Source of the DNA: Mucilaginibacter sp. OK268
GTDB lineage: Bacteria > Bacteroidota > Bacteroidia > Sphingobacteriales > Sphingobacteriaceae
DNA: 64,000 bases
NCBI RefSeq assembly: GCF_900103125.1
Contig: NZ_FNJV01000003.1
Coordinates: 982,589-1,046,588, forward strand
Direction: 5' to 3'
The notes under the pieces were generated by a model. It was not told the origin of the DNA and did no database searches. It worked only from the letters and a program-made list of their open reading frames with translations. Of the stretch, positions 16,927-26,653 are shown piece by piece. Every line of letters starts with the position of its first letter. Position 1 is the stretch's first letter. The translations under genes and the position numbers were made by a program.

Positions 16927-19134
16927 TTAATTGCCCTTTGTTAGCCCGTTTTTATCTTCCAGTATCCATTCACAGGAGTCCTGTAAAACTTTTCCGTCGG
17001 CATTGGCGCTTATTTCAATTTTGTTTTTTCCTTTGCGTAAAGCGACATTCTCCCAGCGGATGATATGCAACTCGTCCGGATCGCTGGTGGAGATGGTGAT
17101 TCCGTTAACGATTAATTTTACATGCGCAATGGTGCTGTATACTTTTATAACTGTTGTTTGCTGCGTACGTACCTCATTCCTGCGGTCGGTGATGTATAGC
17201 ATTGGTTCCGGGTTCCAGTTGGCTTTGTAAAAGTAAAAGGCGTCTTTTTTAACTTTCCGGTCATAAGTAACCAAGCCTTTGTCGTTGATGCCGGAGGTAT
17301 CCCCTTCCGTACGGATGGACGAGCCGAAATCGGCCAGGGCCCAAACAAACTTGCCCCAGATAAAGGGTCTTTTGCTCAGTTCCAGCCAGTTCATTTCGTG
17401 GTAACTGGTTTGCCATTCTTCCGGGTGGAATTTTCCGTCGGCATCCGGTTTAACGTTATTTTCGGTATGCTTAAACGGACTGCCGCCTGCACCATATTCA
17501 CTTACAGCAAATGGTTTTTGCGGATAATTATGATGCGTTTTATCGGCCCAGCTACCTATCTGTTTAAATTCACCTGCGTACCAGCCATAATATTTGTTCC
17601 AGGCAATAAGATCGGATACCTGGTTAAAGCGGTCGCTATCCAAAAAGGTGGCGCAGGTAGTTGGCCGGCTTGGGTCTTCTTTTTTAGCCAGGGTATTCAA
17701 TTCTTTTATAAAAGGCACCGGGTCATCATGATCCAGTTTCAACTCGTTGAATAATCCCCAGAAACAAACCGACGGGTGGTTATAATTCTGGCGGATCATC
17801 TCGGTCAATACCTGCCGGGCTTGCTGTTCCAGTTCCGGGTTCTTCAAATATCCGGCACCGGTATAACCACCGGGACCAACAAATGGGATCTCGGACCATA
17901 CCACCATGCCGTTCCTGTCGCACAAGTCGTAAAAATATTTACCATGCGGGTAATGTGTTAGGCGAAGCGCGGTAGCGCCAATCTCTTTGATCAGCTGCAT
18001 ATCCCGGTCATAATCTGCGGTATCCAATGCCGAGCCCTTGCCTTCCACATCCTCATGAAAACCCACGCCGTGCAGATCAAGATATTTACCATTCAAAATA
18101 AAACCCTTGTCAGCATCTACATGGTAGTATCTTAAACCCAAAGGCTGTACCACCTGATCGATCACTTGCCCTCCTTTGAGTAAACTCACCTGTACCGTGT
18201 ATAAATAAGGATCAACCTTTCCGTTCCACAAATGTGGCTTTTGGAGGCTGACGGTTTGCGTAGCATCCCGGTTATTGCTTACGATGTTTGTGGCCGAAGC
18301 AACAACATGTTGTTGGGCATCAATAACGTCCGACCTGATCTTTAAACCAATTGCAGCTGCAACCGAAAGTTTGGTTAAAATATTCACCGTGGCCGACTGC
18401 TCAGATACCGAGTTGGGCGTAAGATAAACACCTGGCGAGGCATGATCTAAAGGCGAAATGCAGTTCTTTGCCGTAACCAATAAGGAAACGGGCCGGTGAA
18501 TCCCGCCATACACGTTAAAATCGCCGCACAGTGGCAATACGTCGGTCCGGGCTGCATTACTCACCTGCACCTCTACCTGGTTGGCTTCGCCGGGCTTCAC
18601 AAAATCAGTGATCTCTACACAAAAGGCTGTATAGCCCCCTTTATGTTCAGCAACAAAATGCTTGTTCACTAACACGGTTGCCACAGAGTTGGCACCTTCG
18701 AAATATAAAAACAGGCGTTTGTTTTTCCAGGTGGGATCAAGCGTAAGGCTTTTTTCATAAATGCCGCTTTCCCTCTGGTAATTGCCATTGCCCGATAATA
18801 CGTCTTTCGCGTTCCAGGTGTGTGGTAAGGTTACATTGATGGTTTCCGGTTGTTTGCGTACATCATAAGCCAAGTGGAATTTCCAACCAGTGTTGAAGCT
18901 GATGGTTTCGCGGGTTCGACTCACCCCGCCTGCGCTTCGCTGGTTTACCCTCTCTCCGGCTACGCCGCATAGAGGGTAAACCTCACCCCGGCCCTCTCCA
19001 AAGGAGAGAGGGTAAAAAAAGCGATGATGTAAAGTCCTCTCCTTTGGAGAGGATTTAGGTGAGGCTCCTGCATTACCCGTACCAACAAACACCAGAAAAA
19101 AGAGATAAAAATATCCCGATAGTAATTTATTCAT
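16927..19134 (-). CDS. Glycoside hydrolase family 2 (beta-galactosidase-like) with in-frame repeat insertion
   Basis: A 735-residue exported GH2 enzyme. After a signal peptide (about 1-24) come the sugar-binding jelly roll (ISFNTGWKFHLAYDVRKQPE, about 77-220), the Ig-like domain and the TIM barrel (from about 340, LDLHGVGFHEDVEGKGS). The general acid/base is Glu464 in CFWGLFNELKLD and the nucleophile Glu546 in FAVSEYGAG. These match exo-acting beta-galactosidase-like GH2 members. Residues about 24-72 do not belong to the family: they are encoded by palindromic repeat DNA (18919-19064) that happens to keep the frame open between signal peptide and mature enzyme. It is the last gene of the SusC/SusD/GH16/GH2 set and probably cleaves side chains or ends of oligosaccharides made by GH16. 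Confidence 0.92.
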   Translation of the reverse strand: MNKLLSGYFYLFFLVFVGTGNAGASPKSSPKERTLHHRFFYPLSFGEGRGEVYPLCGVAGERVNQRSAGGVSRTRETISFNTGWKFHLAYDVRKQPETINVTLPHTWNAKDVLSGNGNYQRESGIYEKSLTLDPTWKNKRLFLYFEGANSVATVLVNKHFVAEHKGGYTAFCVEITDFVKPGEANQVEVQVSNAARTDVLPLCGDFNVYGGIHRPVSLLVTAKNCISPLDHASPGVYLTPNSVSEQSATVNILTKLSVAAAIGLKIRSDVIDAQQHVVASATNIVSNNRDATQTVSLQKPHLWNGKVDPYLYTVQVSLLKGGQVIDQVVQPLGLRYYHVDADKGFILNGKYLDLHGVGFHEDVEGKGSALDTADYDRDMQLIKEIGATALRLTHYPHGKYFYDLCDRNGMVVWSEIPFVGPGGYTGAGYLKNPELEQQARQVLTEMIRQNYNHPSVCFWGLFNELKLDHDDPVPFIKELNTLAKKEDPSRPTTCATFLDSDRFNQVSDLIAWNKYYGWYAGEFKQIGSWADKTHHNYPQKPFAVSEYGAGGSPFKHTENNVKPDADGKFHPEEWQTSYHEMNWLELSKRPFIWGKFVWALADFGSSIRTEGDTSGINDKGLVTYDRKVKKDAFYFYKANWNPEPMLYITDRRNEVRTQQTTVIKVYSTIAHVKLIVNGITISTSDPDELHIIRWENVALRKGKNKIEISANADGKVLQDSCEWILEDKNGLTKGN
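18919..19064. repeat. Compound palindromic repeat inside the GH2 coding sequence
   Basis: Two adjacent hairpin units. The first (18942-18980) has arms TTTACCCTCT and AGAGGGTAAA. The second (18981-19064) has outer ends CCTCACC and GGTGAGG, with inner copies of CCTCTCC..GGAGAGG around a short spacer. Such GGAGAGGG/CCCTCTCC units are a known style of intergenic repeat in Sphingobacteriaceae. Here they lie wholly inside an open reading frame and code for residues about 24-72 of the GH2 protein. Confidence 0.8.
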
Positions 19135-19163
19135 AAAAAGATAGAAAGAGAGGATTAGAAGTA

Positions 19164-19252
19164 AGAGTCAAGAATCAAGAGTTGGGATCAGCTTACCTAT
19201 TTAAGCTAGAGAATAAAGATCAACCTGGGTGTTTTTCTTGATTCTTGACTCT
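19164..19252. repeat. Interspersed inverted repeat between GH16 and GH2
   Basis: Perfect 16-base arms AGAGTCAAGAATCAAG (19164-19179) and CTTGATTCTTGACTCT (19237-19252), with a related CAATTCTTGATTCTC next to the right arm. The unit fills most of the 178-base gap between the GH16 stop and the GH2 start, so it lies inside the operon transcript and may form a long stem. Confidence 0.7.
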
Positions 19253-19272
19253 CAATTCTTGATTCTCTTTTT

Positions 19273-20094
19273 TTATTGATAAACCCGTACATAATCAACG
19301 TAATACTTTAAGGGTAGCAAATTGTCGCTGAACGGACCTGCCCATGATCCCTGGTGACCTAAAGCCAGGTTCAGCAACAAATAAAACCGTTTCTGAAATA
19401 TATTACCTTGCTTTTGCTGTGCTTTTTTGATGTCAAAAACCATATATTTAAGGTTGTCATAATAAAACTCCAGCCGGTCGGGGTACCATTCCAGGGCGTA
19501 AATATGGAAACCATCGGCAGGTACGCCTACCACCGGACTTTCACCCTGGTGTTGGTATTTATCCAACGAATCGGCATAATGCACGGTACCGTAAACTTTT
19601 GATGGATCGCGGCCCAGGTATTCCATAATGTCGATCTCGCCGCAGTCGGGCCACTTGGTTTGGCCATGGTTAGCACCCAGCATCCAGATGGCGGGCCATG
19701 AACCTGCCCCACCAGGCACTTTGGCACGAACCTCTACCCTGCCGTACTGCCAATCGGCTTTGCCCTGGGTGATCAAACTTGCAGAGGTATAATGCGCGAA
19801 CTGATCTTTTTCGAACCAGTTTTCCGAGCCGGCTTTGTATTTAGCGTTGGGATATTCCTCCTTACGCGTTTCTATTACCAGCATACCATCCTCAACCCGG
19901 CAATTTTCCAAACGGCTGGTGGTATAGTACTGAGGCTCATTATTACGCACGAAACCATTTTCATAGGCCCACTTATTTTTGTCGGGCAAACCTTTATAAT
20001 TGAACTCCTCGGCCCAAACCAGTTTTTTGTATCCCTGGGCGTAAATGATATGCCCGGATAAGATGATGATAGTTAATAAAAACAGTTTTTTCAT
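19273..20094 (-). CDS. Glycoside hydrolase family 16 (laminarinase-like endo-enzyme)
   Basis: A 273-residue exported enzyme starting at MKKLFLLTIIILSGHIIYAQ; an upstream in-frame ATG would add 14 residues before this clean signal peptide and was not used. The GH16 fold covers nearly the whole mature protein, from KKLVWAEEFNYKG to the terminal YYVDYVRVYQ. The catalytic motif GEIDIMEYLG gives nucleophile Glu153, Asp155 and acid/base Glu158. GH16 enzymes cleave internal beta-1,3 or beta-1,4 bonds in glucans or galactans; this sequence alone does not decide between them. It lies between SusD and GH2 in one operon and is the likely backbone-cleaving enzyme of the locus. Confidence 0.94.
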   Translation of the reverse strand: MKKLFLLTIIILSGHIIYAQGYKKLVWAEEFNYKGLPDKNKWAYENGFVRNNEPQYYTTSRLENCRVEDGMLVIETRKEEYPNAKYKAGSENWFEKDQFAHYTSASLITQGKADWQYGRVEVRAKVPGGAGSWPAIWMLGANHGQTKWPDCGEIDIMEYLGRDPSKVYGTVHYADSLDKYQHQGESPVVGVPADGFHIYALEWYPDRLEFYYDNLKYMVFDIKKAQQKQGNIFQKRFYLLLNLALGHQGSWAGPFSDNLLPLKYYVDYVRVYQ

Positions 20095-20204
20095 ATGATG
20101 TGTATTACAAGATACATTAAAACAAGTACAATGCACCTGCCCGGATGAACCGGACAGGATACATTATACACCACTTAAACCAGCATAAAACCACTTAGAC
20201 CGGC

Positions 20205-21974
20205 TTAATTGGTCCAACCTGCATTTTGTTTCAGGTTGGGATTTCTTTGCGTTTCTACCAGCGGGATGGGCCAGGTATAGATATAATCGCCCTGGAAAGA
20301 ATAGGTATACACATTGGCACCCCAAACTTGTTTTACCCCATTACCGGTGTAGAACACTTTATCTTTCCATGATTTCCACCTGAGCTCATCAAAATAATTG
20401 ATGCCTTCGTTCGGGAACTCTACACGGCGCTCATTCCTGATACGCTCGCGCAGATCAGCCTGCCCGGCAACCATGGTAGCTGTGCTTGAATTTAATAAAG
20501 CTACACCTGCCCTGGCCCTAACCTCATTAACTTTGGCTACAGCATCGGCTGTTAGGCTCTGCTCATTCAATGCCTCTGCCCACATCAGCAGCACATCGGC
20601 ATACCTGATCAGGGGAAAATCGGTAGGTCCATATGATCTGTTTACGATTTCGGCGTTGCCTTCGTAAACAAATTTCCGGTACAGGTAATAAAAATAGCTT
20701 TGTGTATCGGTACGCAGGTCGCCACCTAAAGCAGCCTCGCCCCGGTATGGCCAGCGTGCGGTTACTGTGGCGTTAATAGAACCAAATACACCATTATAAG
20801 TAGCATATGGAGTGATCACATTGGCAGCCAAACGCGGGTCGCGGTTAGTGTATGCCTGCAATATCCGGGCCTCGTTACCTGTTGGTAAATACAAGCTCAT
20901 TTGGGCGCCCCGGGATGTAGCGGCAGCTATTTCTTTATCGGTAAGATTGTTCCTTAAGAAAAACACTTCCCGCTGAGCCGGAGTTAAGCCGGAATATTCC
21001 GGTAAAACCGAATCCCAGTTAAAAGCCGAACCATCCAGGTTCTGGTAAAGATCAACCAGGTTGGGCGATACCAGGTAATCATTCCAGCAAGAACCAAAAG
21101 ACGAGCGTGTACCGCAGAACCATTGGGTAGTTGAGCCATATCCCGTGGTTCCGCCACCGGCTACAGCTACGTTCTGGATAGAAAATATCATTTCGCTGCA
21201 TTGCTCATTAGCCGCTTTAAACAAAGTGGTATAATTAGCAAACAGCGCATATCCGGCAGATTTTACCATAGCGAAATCCGCCGCAGCCAGATCCCATTTT
21301 TGCATATACATATAGGCTTTACCACGCAGGGCGTAAGCGGCGCCTTTGGTTACATGGCCATAGTTGGCAGCCCCTGCTGCATAAATAGAAGGCAGACTGG
21401 GCTCGTTGATGGCATCGGTCAAATCGGCCACTACCTGGTTCCATACATCCGTTTCGGACGACCTGGCTTTTATGGCCTGGTCGGCAGTAAAAGGTTCCAG
21501 ATAAATGGGTACACCTTTCCATAGCTGGTTTAAGCGCAGGTAAAAGTAGGCTCTCAAAAATTTACACTCCGCTACATAACGGGCTTTTTTTGCCGGATCG
21601 GAAGGCGATTTCAACGGTATATTTTTGATCGCATCGTTTGAACGCTGTACACCTTCATACAAATTTTGCCATATACTACTGTAAATTCCATTACCTGTAG
21701 TTATGGTACCAGACAACATGGATTCCAGGTTGCGGGTTTGTCCGGTAAAACCAAAACGGTCCAGCATATATAGCTCCAGACCCGAATCAGTACCTGAATT
21801 TTCGCCTAATCTTAATGCCTGGTATACGCCGGTGACACCCAGATCGGTTAAATTATCGTTTGTCCACATGTTGGTGGAGGGAACCGAAGAATAAGGCGAT
21901 GTATCGAGCAGGTTTTTCTTGCAGCCCGTTACTATGGCCACAGTTAACATTAATATAAATATCTTCTTCATCAT
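20205..21974 (-). CDS. RagB/SusD family outer-membrane lipoprotein
   Basis: A 589-residue lipoprotein: signal with lipobox VTGC (Cys18), then KKNLLDTSPYSSVPSTNMWT, the typical SusD opening. The TPR-like helices follow (ARYVAECKFLRAYFYLRLNQ), and the C-terminal SusD domain carries RYADVLLMWAEALNEQSLTA, VRARAGVALL and RNERRVEFPNEGINYFDELR. It binds glycan at the cell surface together with the SusC protein encoded 14 bases upstream. Being encoded with GH16 and GH2 enzymes, it should recognise the same polymer. The second codon is also ATG, so the start is uncertain by one residue. Confidence 0.96.
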   Translation of the reverse strand: MMKKIFILMLTVAIVTGCKKNLLDTSPYSSVPSTNMWTNDNLTDLGVTGVYQALRLGENSGTDSGLELYMLDRFGFTGQTRNLESMLSGTITTGNGIYSSIWQNLYEGVQRSNDAIKNIPLKSPSDPAKKARYVAECKFLRAYFYLRLNQLWKGVPIYLEPFTADQAIKARSSETDVWNQVVADLTDAINEPSLPSIYAAGAANYGHVTKGAAYALRGKAYMYMQKWDLAAADFAMVKSAGYALFANYTTLFKAANEQCSEMIFSIQNVAVAGGGTTGYGSTTQWFCGTRSSFGSCWNDYLVSPNLVDLYQNLDGSAFNWDSVLPEYSGLTPAQREVFFLRNNLTDKEIAAATSRGAQMSLYLPTGNEARILQAYTNRDPRLAANVITPYATYNGVFGSINATVTARWPYRGEAALGGDLRTDTQSYFYYLYRKFVYEGNAEIVNRSYGPTDFPLIRYADVLLMWAEALNEQSLTADAVAKVNEVRARAGVALLNSSTATMVAGQADLRERIRNERRVEFPNEGINYFDELRWKSWKDKVFYTGNGVKQVWGANVYTYSFQGDYIYTWPIPLVETQRNPNLKQNAGWTN

Positions 21975-21988
21975 TTTTTTATTTAAGC

Positions 21989-24900
21989 TTAAAAGGCAGC
22001 ATTTAAACCAACAGAGTATTGACGCATGGTTGGGTAACCAGCACTCGCACCTATTTCAGGATCAAGTCCCGGATACTTGGTTATCGTAAATAAATTCTCG
22101 GCTGCTACATAGATCCTTATTTTACTTAAAGACCATTTCTGGGTCAAGCTTTTTGGAAGCGTATAGCCTAACTGAACATTCTTCAATTTCACGTAGGATG
22201 CATTGTACAAATAGAAATTGCTGGCTAAGTTGTTCTGCGCATCGGATGTATTTTTTAAGCGTGGATAATGCCCATTAATATTATTAGCCGGGTCTGATGG
22301 GTTGGCATCATTATAATAATAGTGATCATTTGCCACCAGGTTGTTTACTGCATAACCCAACTGAACAATGGAATTGTTATAACCTCTATCGTTCCAGTAA
22401 TAATACATGCCAAAACTTCCGGCCCATATCATAAAGCAGTCAAAACCTTTGTAGGATACATTGAACTGTAAACCGGCATTGTATTTTGGTGTTGATGATT
22501 TGTTGGTAAGCTGGGCATCATAGCTATTGCCGTAGATACCATCGCCGTTGCTATCACCATAGATCAGGTCGCCATAATAGATTTTGGTTTTGCTGATGCC
22601 ATTGGCTGGCTGAAACTGGTATCCGGCGTTCATCATGCTTTGCAACCAGGCCATATCCTGTGGCGTACGGATCATACCATCTTTAGGCCCGCCATTCTTA
22701 TTCACCGAACCATCTGCATTATTATAGGTTCCATTTCCTTTATACACCGGGTACAGATAATACTCATTGATAGCATGTCCCTGGATAACCCTTGTAGTAC
22801 CACCACTTGAAACCTGACCGATGTTTGATGAGTAAACGCGGTTTCCGCTGGCATCGGTGGTGTAACCTTCCTGCAAGGTGCCTTTATATTTTTCGACCCG
22901 GTTAAAGTTGTAGGCAAAATTACCCGATACGCTATAGCTTAAACCGCCGGCCTGGCCGCGATAGCCCAGGGTAACTTCAATACCTTTGTTTGATACCTCG
23001 GCAATGTTTTGTGTCGCCGCTGTAGCCGTACCTACGGTTAATGGTATGGTTGGCGTGAATAAGATACCTGTGGTATATTTACGATAGGCATCGATCTCAA
23101 AATTCATTTTCCCTTTAAACAAGTTTCCGTCCAAACCGATGTTGCTGGTTGTAGTGGTTTCCCACTTCAAGTTTTGGTTGGCAAATTTTGTTTGAGCCAG
23201 GCCCGTTACAGCAGCCCCGTTGTATGAATAAGCGGTCGGATTGTAAGTCGCCAGGTAATCATAATTACCCAAAGCGGCATTAGAGTTCAGTACGTTATTA
23301 CCGGTTTGTCCCCAGGAGGCACGCAGCTTTAGGTTACCTACATATTCATTTACGTTTTGCATAAAAGGCTCTTCGGAGATACGCCAGCCCGCGGCAAAGG
23401 CCGGGAAAAAGCCCCAGCGATTAGCCGGCGCAAATTTTGACGATCCATCGTACCGGAACACTGCTTCCAACAGGTAGCGTGATTTATAATCATAGTTCAA
23501 ACGCCCGAAGAATGATCGTAAGGCGTAATTATAAGCATCACCAGTGGCAGCTGTTGGTGTTGTTGCCGAGTTTAAGGTGGTAATTGAGGGATCGATCAAT
23601 CCTAATTTGGTGGCATCAAAGTAGTAATATTTATAATCGTACTGATCATAACCTACTAAGGCCCCAATAGTATGATCTTTAGCAATAGTGGTATTATATC
23701 TTAAAACCGCATCGAGCGTGATCAGGTAATTCTTATTGAAATCATAATAAGTGCTCAATTGCGACGGCGCGGTGGCAGCTTGTTTTAAGGTATTGGTCGA
23801 AAAATCCCATTTTTCAAAAGGAATGGAGTAGGAATTATTCTCTTCAAAACGAGTCTGGTAATTGAATTTGGTTTCCAGGGTTAAACCTTTATACAGGTCG
23901 ATGTTAGCGAAAAACGTGGTATTGATCCTCGATTCCTGATCACTTCCGCCGGTAGTGGTTAAATAACTCGCGATATTATTAGCTGTTGATGATTCCTCCG
24001 GAGCCGAAGGAAAACCATATTTACCATTGTAATAGGGATAAACGCCAGGTGTGGTTTGCCATAAATAGTTAAAAGCATTGCTGGTATTTGCCAGGCCAAA
24101 AGTTTGCAATGAGGCAAATGTTTGTGTACCAACGGTTAAAAATTTAGTTGGCTTGGTCTGCAAATTCACACGGAACTGGTATTTGTCTGATCCGGTATTT
24201 TGCATGGTACCCGGGTTACCGGTATAACCGGCTGATAGCAGGAACTGGGTAGTTTCGTTACCGCCGCTAATGGATAGGTTGTGATCCTGCAAGATGTTAT
24301 TCTGAAAAATTGTTTTGGCCCAGTTGGTATTGGGATAAGCAATATAATTTGGTACGCCTATAGTGTTTAAACCGTTGGGGTCGGCATCGGCTTTTTGCCA
24401 TTGCGCTATGGTAGCAGCGGTATAAACCGGAGTTTGACCCAGGTTCTGGTAACCTTCGTTGACCAGTTGCATGTGCCGCACATAATCAGACACAAACGAA
24501 GGCATATTGGTTGGATTGGTTTTAGAGGCGATACCATTATAAGTTACCGTAGTTTTATTTTTACTTCCTTTTTTGGTGGTTACCAGGATAACACCGTTGG
24601 CCGCCAACGAACCATATATGGAAGCCGCAGCGGCATCCTTTAAAATAGAGATACTTTCTATATCATCGGGGTTTACGGCATCTAAAGTGCCCTGTATACC
24701 ATCGATAACTACAAGGGCATTGTTATTATTCAAGGTACCCATACCCCTGATACGGATGGTGGCGCCATCAGCACCTGGCTTGCCTGAACTTTGCATCACC
24801 GATACACCGGCGCTTAGACCTGTTAAAGCAGATGACACATTGGTTACCGGTCTGTTCTCGATATCTTTTGCGCTGATGGTAGCTACCGAACCTATCAGGT

Positions 24901-25300
24901 TAACCTTTTTCTGGGTTCCGTAGCCTACAACTACTACATCGTTCAGGCTGGTGCTTTGTTCTGCCAATACAATATCTACAACCAGTCCGTTACCTACGGT
25001 TTTTTCCTGGGTAACAAAGCCGATGTATGAAAACACCAGCGTAGCATTGTTATCAGGCACGCTGATCATATAAGTACCTTTCGCATCGGTAACCGTACCG
25101 TTCGCGGTACCTTTTAGTTTAACGCTAACCCCTGGTAAAGTTTCGCCTTTACCGTCTTTTACAATACCCGTAATTTTCCGCGTTTGAGCGTAGGCGCTGC
25201 CAATAAACAAGGTGAGTATCATTAGAGTTGCGAGGGAATTTTTAAAGCACCTTTTAACGATGCCTTTACCCTGGTCGCTATAGGAGTAAATTTTATCCAT
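21989..25300 (-). CDS. SusC/RagA TonB-dependent transporter (no STN domain)
   Basis: A 1103-residue outer-membrane oligosaccharide importer. It has a signal region (about 1-39, ending SAYAQ), a carboxypeptidase-regulatory-like domain (about 40-125, ITGIVKDGKGETLPGVSVKL), the link LNDVVVVGYGTQKK, a plug (about 140-260, ILKDAAAASIYGSLAANGVI) and a barrel ending in QYSVGLNAAF. There is no STN domain and no sigma/FecR gene beside it, so this locus is expected to be switched by the HTCS regulator instead. It is the first gene of a SusC, SusD, GH16, GH2 operon. A perfect 9-base inverted repeat lies 45 bases before its start. Confidence 0.96.
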   Translation of the reverse strand: MDKIYSYSDQGKGIVKRCFKNSLATLMILTLFIGSAYAQTRKITGIVKDGKGETLPGVSVKLKGTANGTVTDAKGTYMISVPDNNATLVFSYIGFVTQEKTVGNGLVVDIVLAEQSTSLNDVVVVGYGTQKKVNLIGSVATISAKDIENRPVTNVSSALTGLSAGVSVMQSSGKPGADGATIRIRGMGTLNNNNALVVIDGIQGTLDAVNPDDIESISILKDAAAASIYGSLAANGVILVTTKKGSKNKTTVTYNGIASKTNPTNMPSFVSDYVRHMQLVNEGYQNLGQTPVYTAATIAQWQKADADPNGLNTIGVPNYIAYPNTNWAKTIFQNNILQDHNLSISGGNETTQFLLSAGYTGNPGTMQNTGSDKYQFRVNLQTKPTKFLTVGTQTFASLQTFGLANTSNAFNYLWQTTPGVYPYYNGKYGFPSAPEESSTANNIASYLTTTGGSDQESRINTTFFANIDLYKGLTLETKFNYQTRFEENNSYSIPFEKWDFSTNTLKQAATAPSQLSTYYDFNKNYLITLDAVLRYNTTIAKDHTIGALVGYDQYDYKYYYFDATKLGLIDPSITTLNSATTPTAATGDAYNYALRSFFGRLNYDYKSRYLLEAVFRYDGSSKFAPANRWGFFPAFAAGWRISEEPFMQNVNEYVGNLKLRASWGQTGNNVLNSNAALGNYDYLATYNPTAYSYNGAAVTGLAQTKFANQNLKWETTTTSNIGLDGNLFKGKMNFEIDAYRKYTTGILFTPTIPLTVGTATAATQNIAEVSNKGIEVTLGYRGQAGGLSYSVSGNFAYNFNRVEKYKGTLQEGYTTDASGNRVYSSNIGQVSSGGTTRVIQGHAINEYYLYPVYKGNGTYNNADGSVNKNGGPKDGMIRTPQDMAWLQSMMNAGYQFQPANGISKTKIYYGDLIYGDSNGDGIYGNSYDAQLTNKSSTPKYNAGLQFNVSYKGFDCFMIWAGSFGMYYYWNDRGYNNSIVQLGYAVNNLVANDHYYYNDANPSDPANNINGHYPRLKNTSDAQNNLASNFYLYNASYVKLKNVQLGYTLPKSLTQKWSLSKIRIYVAAENLFTITKYPGLDPEIGASAGYPTMRQYSVGLNAAF

Positions 25301-25711
25301 TTTAATTCAATAAGTTTTAAATTTTGTTGGTGTATGGTTGTTAAAAAGGTATGGGCATACCTTTAATTAGTTTCCGATCCCTGACCGTTGGGAACATCAA
25401 TCGCGCTAAACCGCATTACCCGGAGGCCTAATAAAATATCTTTTCTTTCATAATCTGGTTTTAATGGTTGCAACAAATTTGAAGTTATTGACAGCGGAGG
25501 AAGGGGTAAAATCCTAAGAAAATGGGGGCAAAATTCTAAACAGGTCCATCCAGAAGGCTTTTAAAGCAATTATTTTAAGACAAATGATCAGACTATATTT
25601 TAATAAAGAAGGATCATTCAACTGTAAATAATGGATTATTCCAGGCAGAAATTGGTAAACATCTGCAGGGTTGCCTAACTTGAGCCCGTATAATTCATTT
25701 GCTTATTTATC
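25301..25711. other. Divergent intergenic region between susC and the panE-like gene
   Basis: About 411 bases holding the leader and promoter of the SusC operon (minus) and the promoter of the ketopantoate reductase-like gene (plus). Apart from the palindrome at 25345-25364 I see no coding frame or recognised site. Confidence 0.6.
25345..25364. promoter_or_regulatory. Perfect palindrome upstream of susC
   Basis: AAAGGTATG and CATACCTTT are exact inverted copies separated by GG. The centre lies about 55 bases before the SusC start. It could be an operator for a dimeric regulator or a small leader hairpin. Confidence 0.4.
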
Positions 25712-26644
25712 ATGAAAAATCATATCAATAGTGTTTATATCGTGGGTCTTGGTGCAATGGGCAGCATGTACGCGGCCAAACTACAGGATATAAATCCAGG
25801 CTTAGTAAAGATCATCGCCTCCGCAGAACGCATAAAAAACTATCAAAGTTCCGGGATCAAGGTTAACGAGAAGCTCTATGAATTCAATTATATCCAGCCT
25901 GGCGACCACACCTGCCCTCCTGCCGATCTCATCATTGTTGCGGTTAAATCCCCTCAGCTTGCCTCGGCAATAAACGACCTGAGCGGATTTGTGCACGATG
26001 ATACCATCGTCATTTCGTTACTCAATGGTATATCCAGCGAAGAACAGATCGGCGAAAAGATCGGGATGAAGCATTTACTTTTTGCCTATGGCGTTGGGAT
26101 GGATGCCGTTCGCGAAGGCAACATGGTTACGTACTCCAATCCAGGCCGGATAGTTTTTGGCGAAAAGGAAGATAGCACTGATTCACAACGGGTACAGGCA
26201 GTAAAGGAATTATTTGACAAGGCCGCTATACCTAATCACATTCCTACGGATATGTACAAGGCCCTTTGGTTTAAATTTATGATGAATGCCGGCATTAACC
26301 AGGCATCAGCCGTATTGAAGGCCCCCTACGGACAATTCCAGCAAAATAAGCAAGCCCACAAACTCATGCTGATGGCCGCGGAAGAAGTAGTTACCTTGTC
26401 GCATCAGGTGGGCATTTTTCTGGGTCAGGACGATATTAATGAATTTACCCGGATAGTTGACGGGCTCGGTCCCGAAGGAAAAACTTCCATGTTACAAGAT
26501 ATTGAGGCTGGCCGTAAAAGTGAGGTGGAACTTTTTGCCGGAACGGTGATAGAGCTTGGCCGGAAATACCAGGTACCTACCCCAGTTAACGAAACTTTAT
26601 ATACCATTATTCGCGCATTAGAAACAAGCCGAGAAATTAATTAG
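25712..26644 (+). CDS. 2-dehydropantoate 2-reductase-like protein (ApbA/PanE family)
   Basis: A 310-residue cytoplasmic protein. An N-terminal NADPH-binding Rossmann fold begins VYIVGLGAMGSMYAAKL (GxGxxG at 12-17). The ApbA C-terminal helical domain contains ALWFKFMMNAGINQASA, where Lys188 and Asn192 fit the catalytic Lys and substrate-binding Asn of ketopantoate reductases. The length matches the family. PanE reduces ketopantoate to pantoate in pantothenate synthesis, but many genomes carry paralogues of unknown substrate. This copy stands alone between two sugar loci, not beside other pantothenate genes, so a different 2-keto acid cannot be excluded. Confidence 0.88.
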   Translation: MKNHINSVYIVGLGAMGSMYAAKLQDINPGLVKIIASAERIKNYQSSGIKVNEKLYEFNYIQPGDHTCPPADLIIVAVKSPQLASAINDLSGFVHDDTIVISLLNGISSEEQIGEKIGMKHLLFAYGVGMDAVREGNMVTYSNPGRIVFGEKEDSTDSQRVQAVKELFDKAAIPNHIPTDMYKALWFKFMMNAGINQASAVLKAPYGQFQQNKQAHKLMLMAAEEVVTLSHQVGIFLGQDDINEFTRIVDGLGPEGKTSMLQDIEAGRKSEVELFAGTVIELGRKYQVPTPVNETLYTIIRALETSREIN

Positions 26645-26653
26645 TTATTGTTC

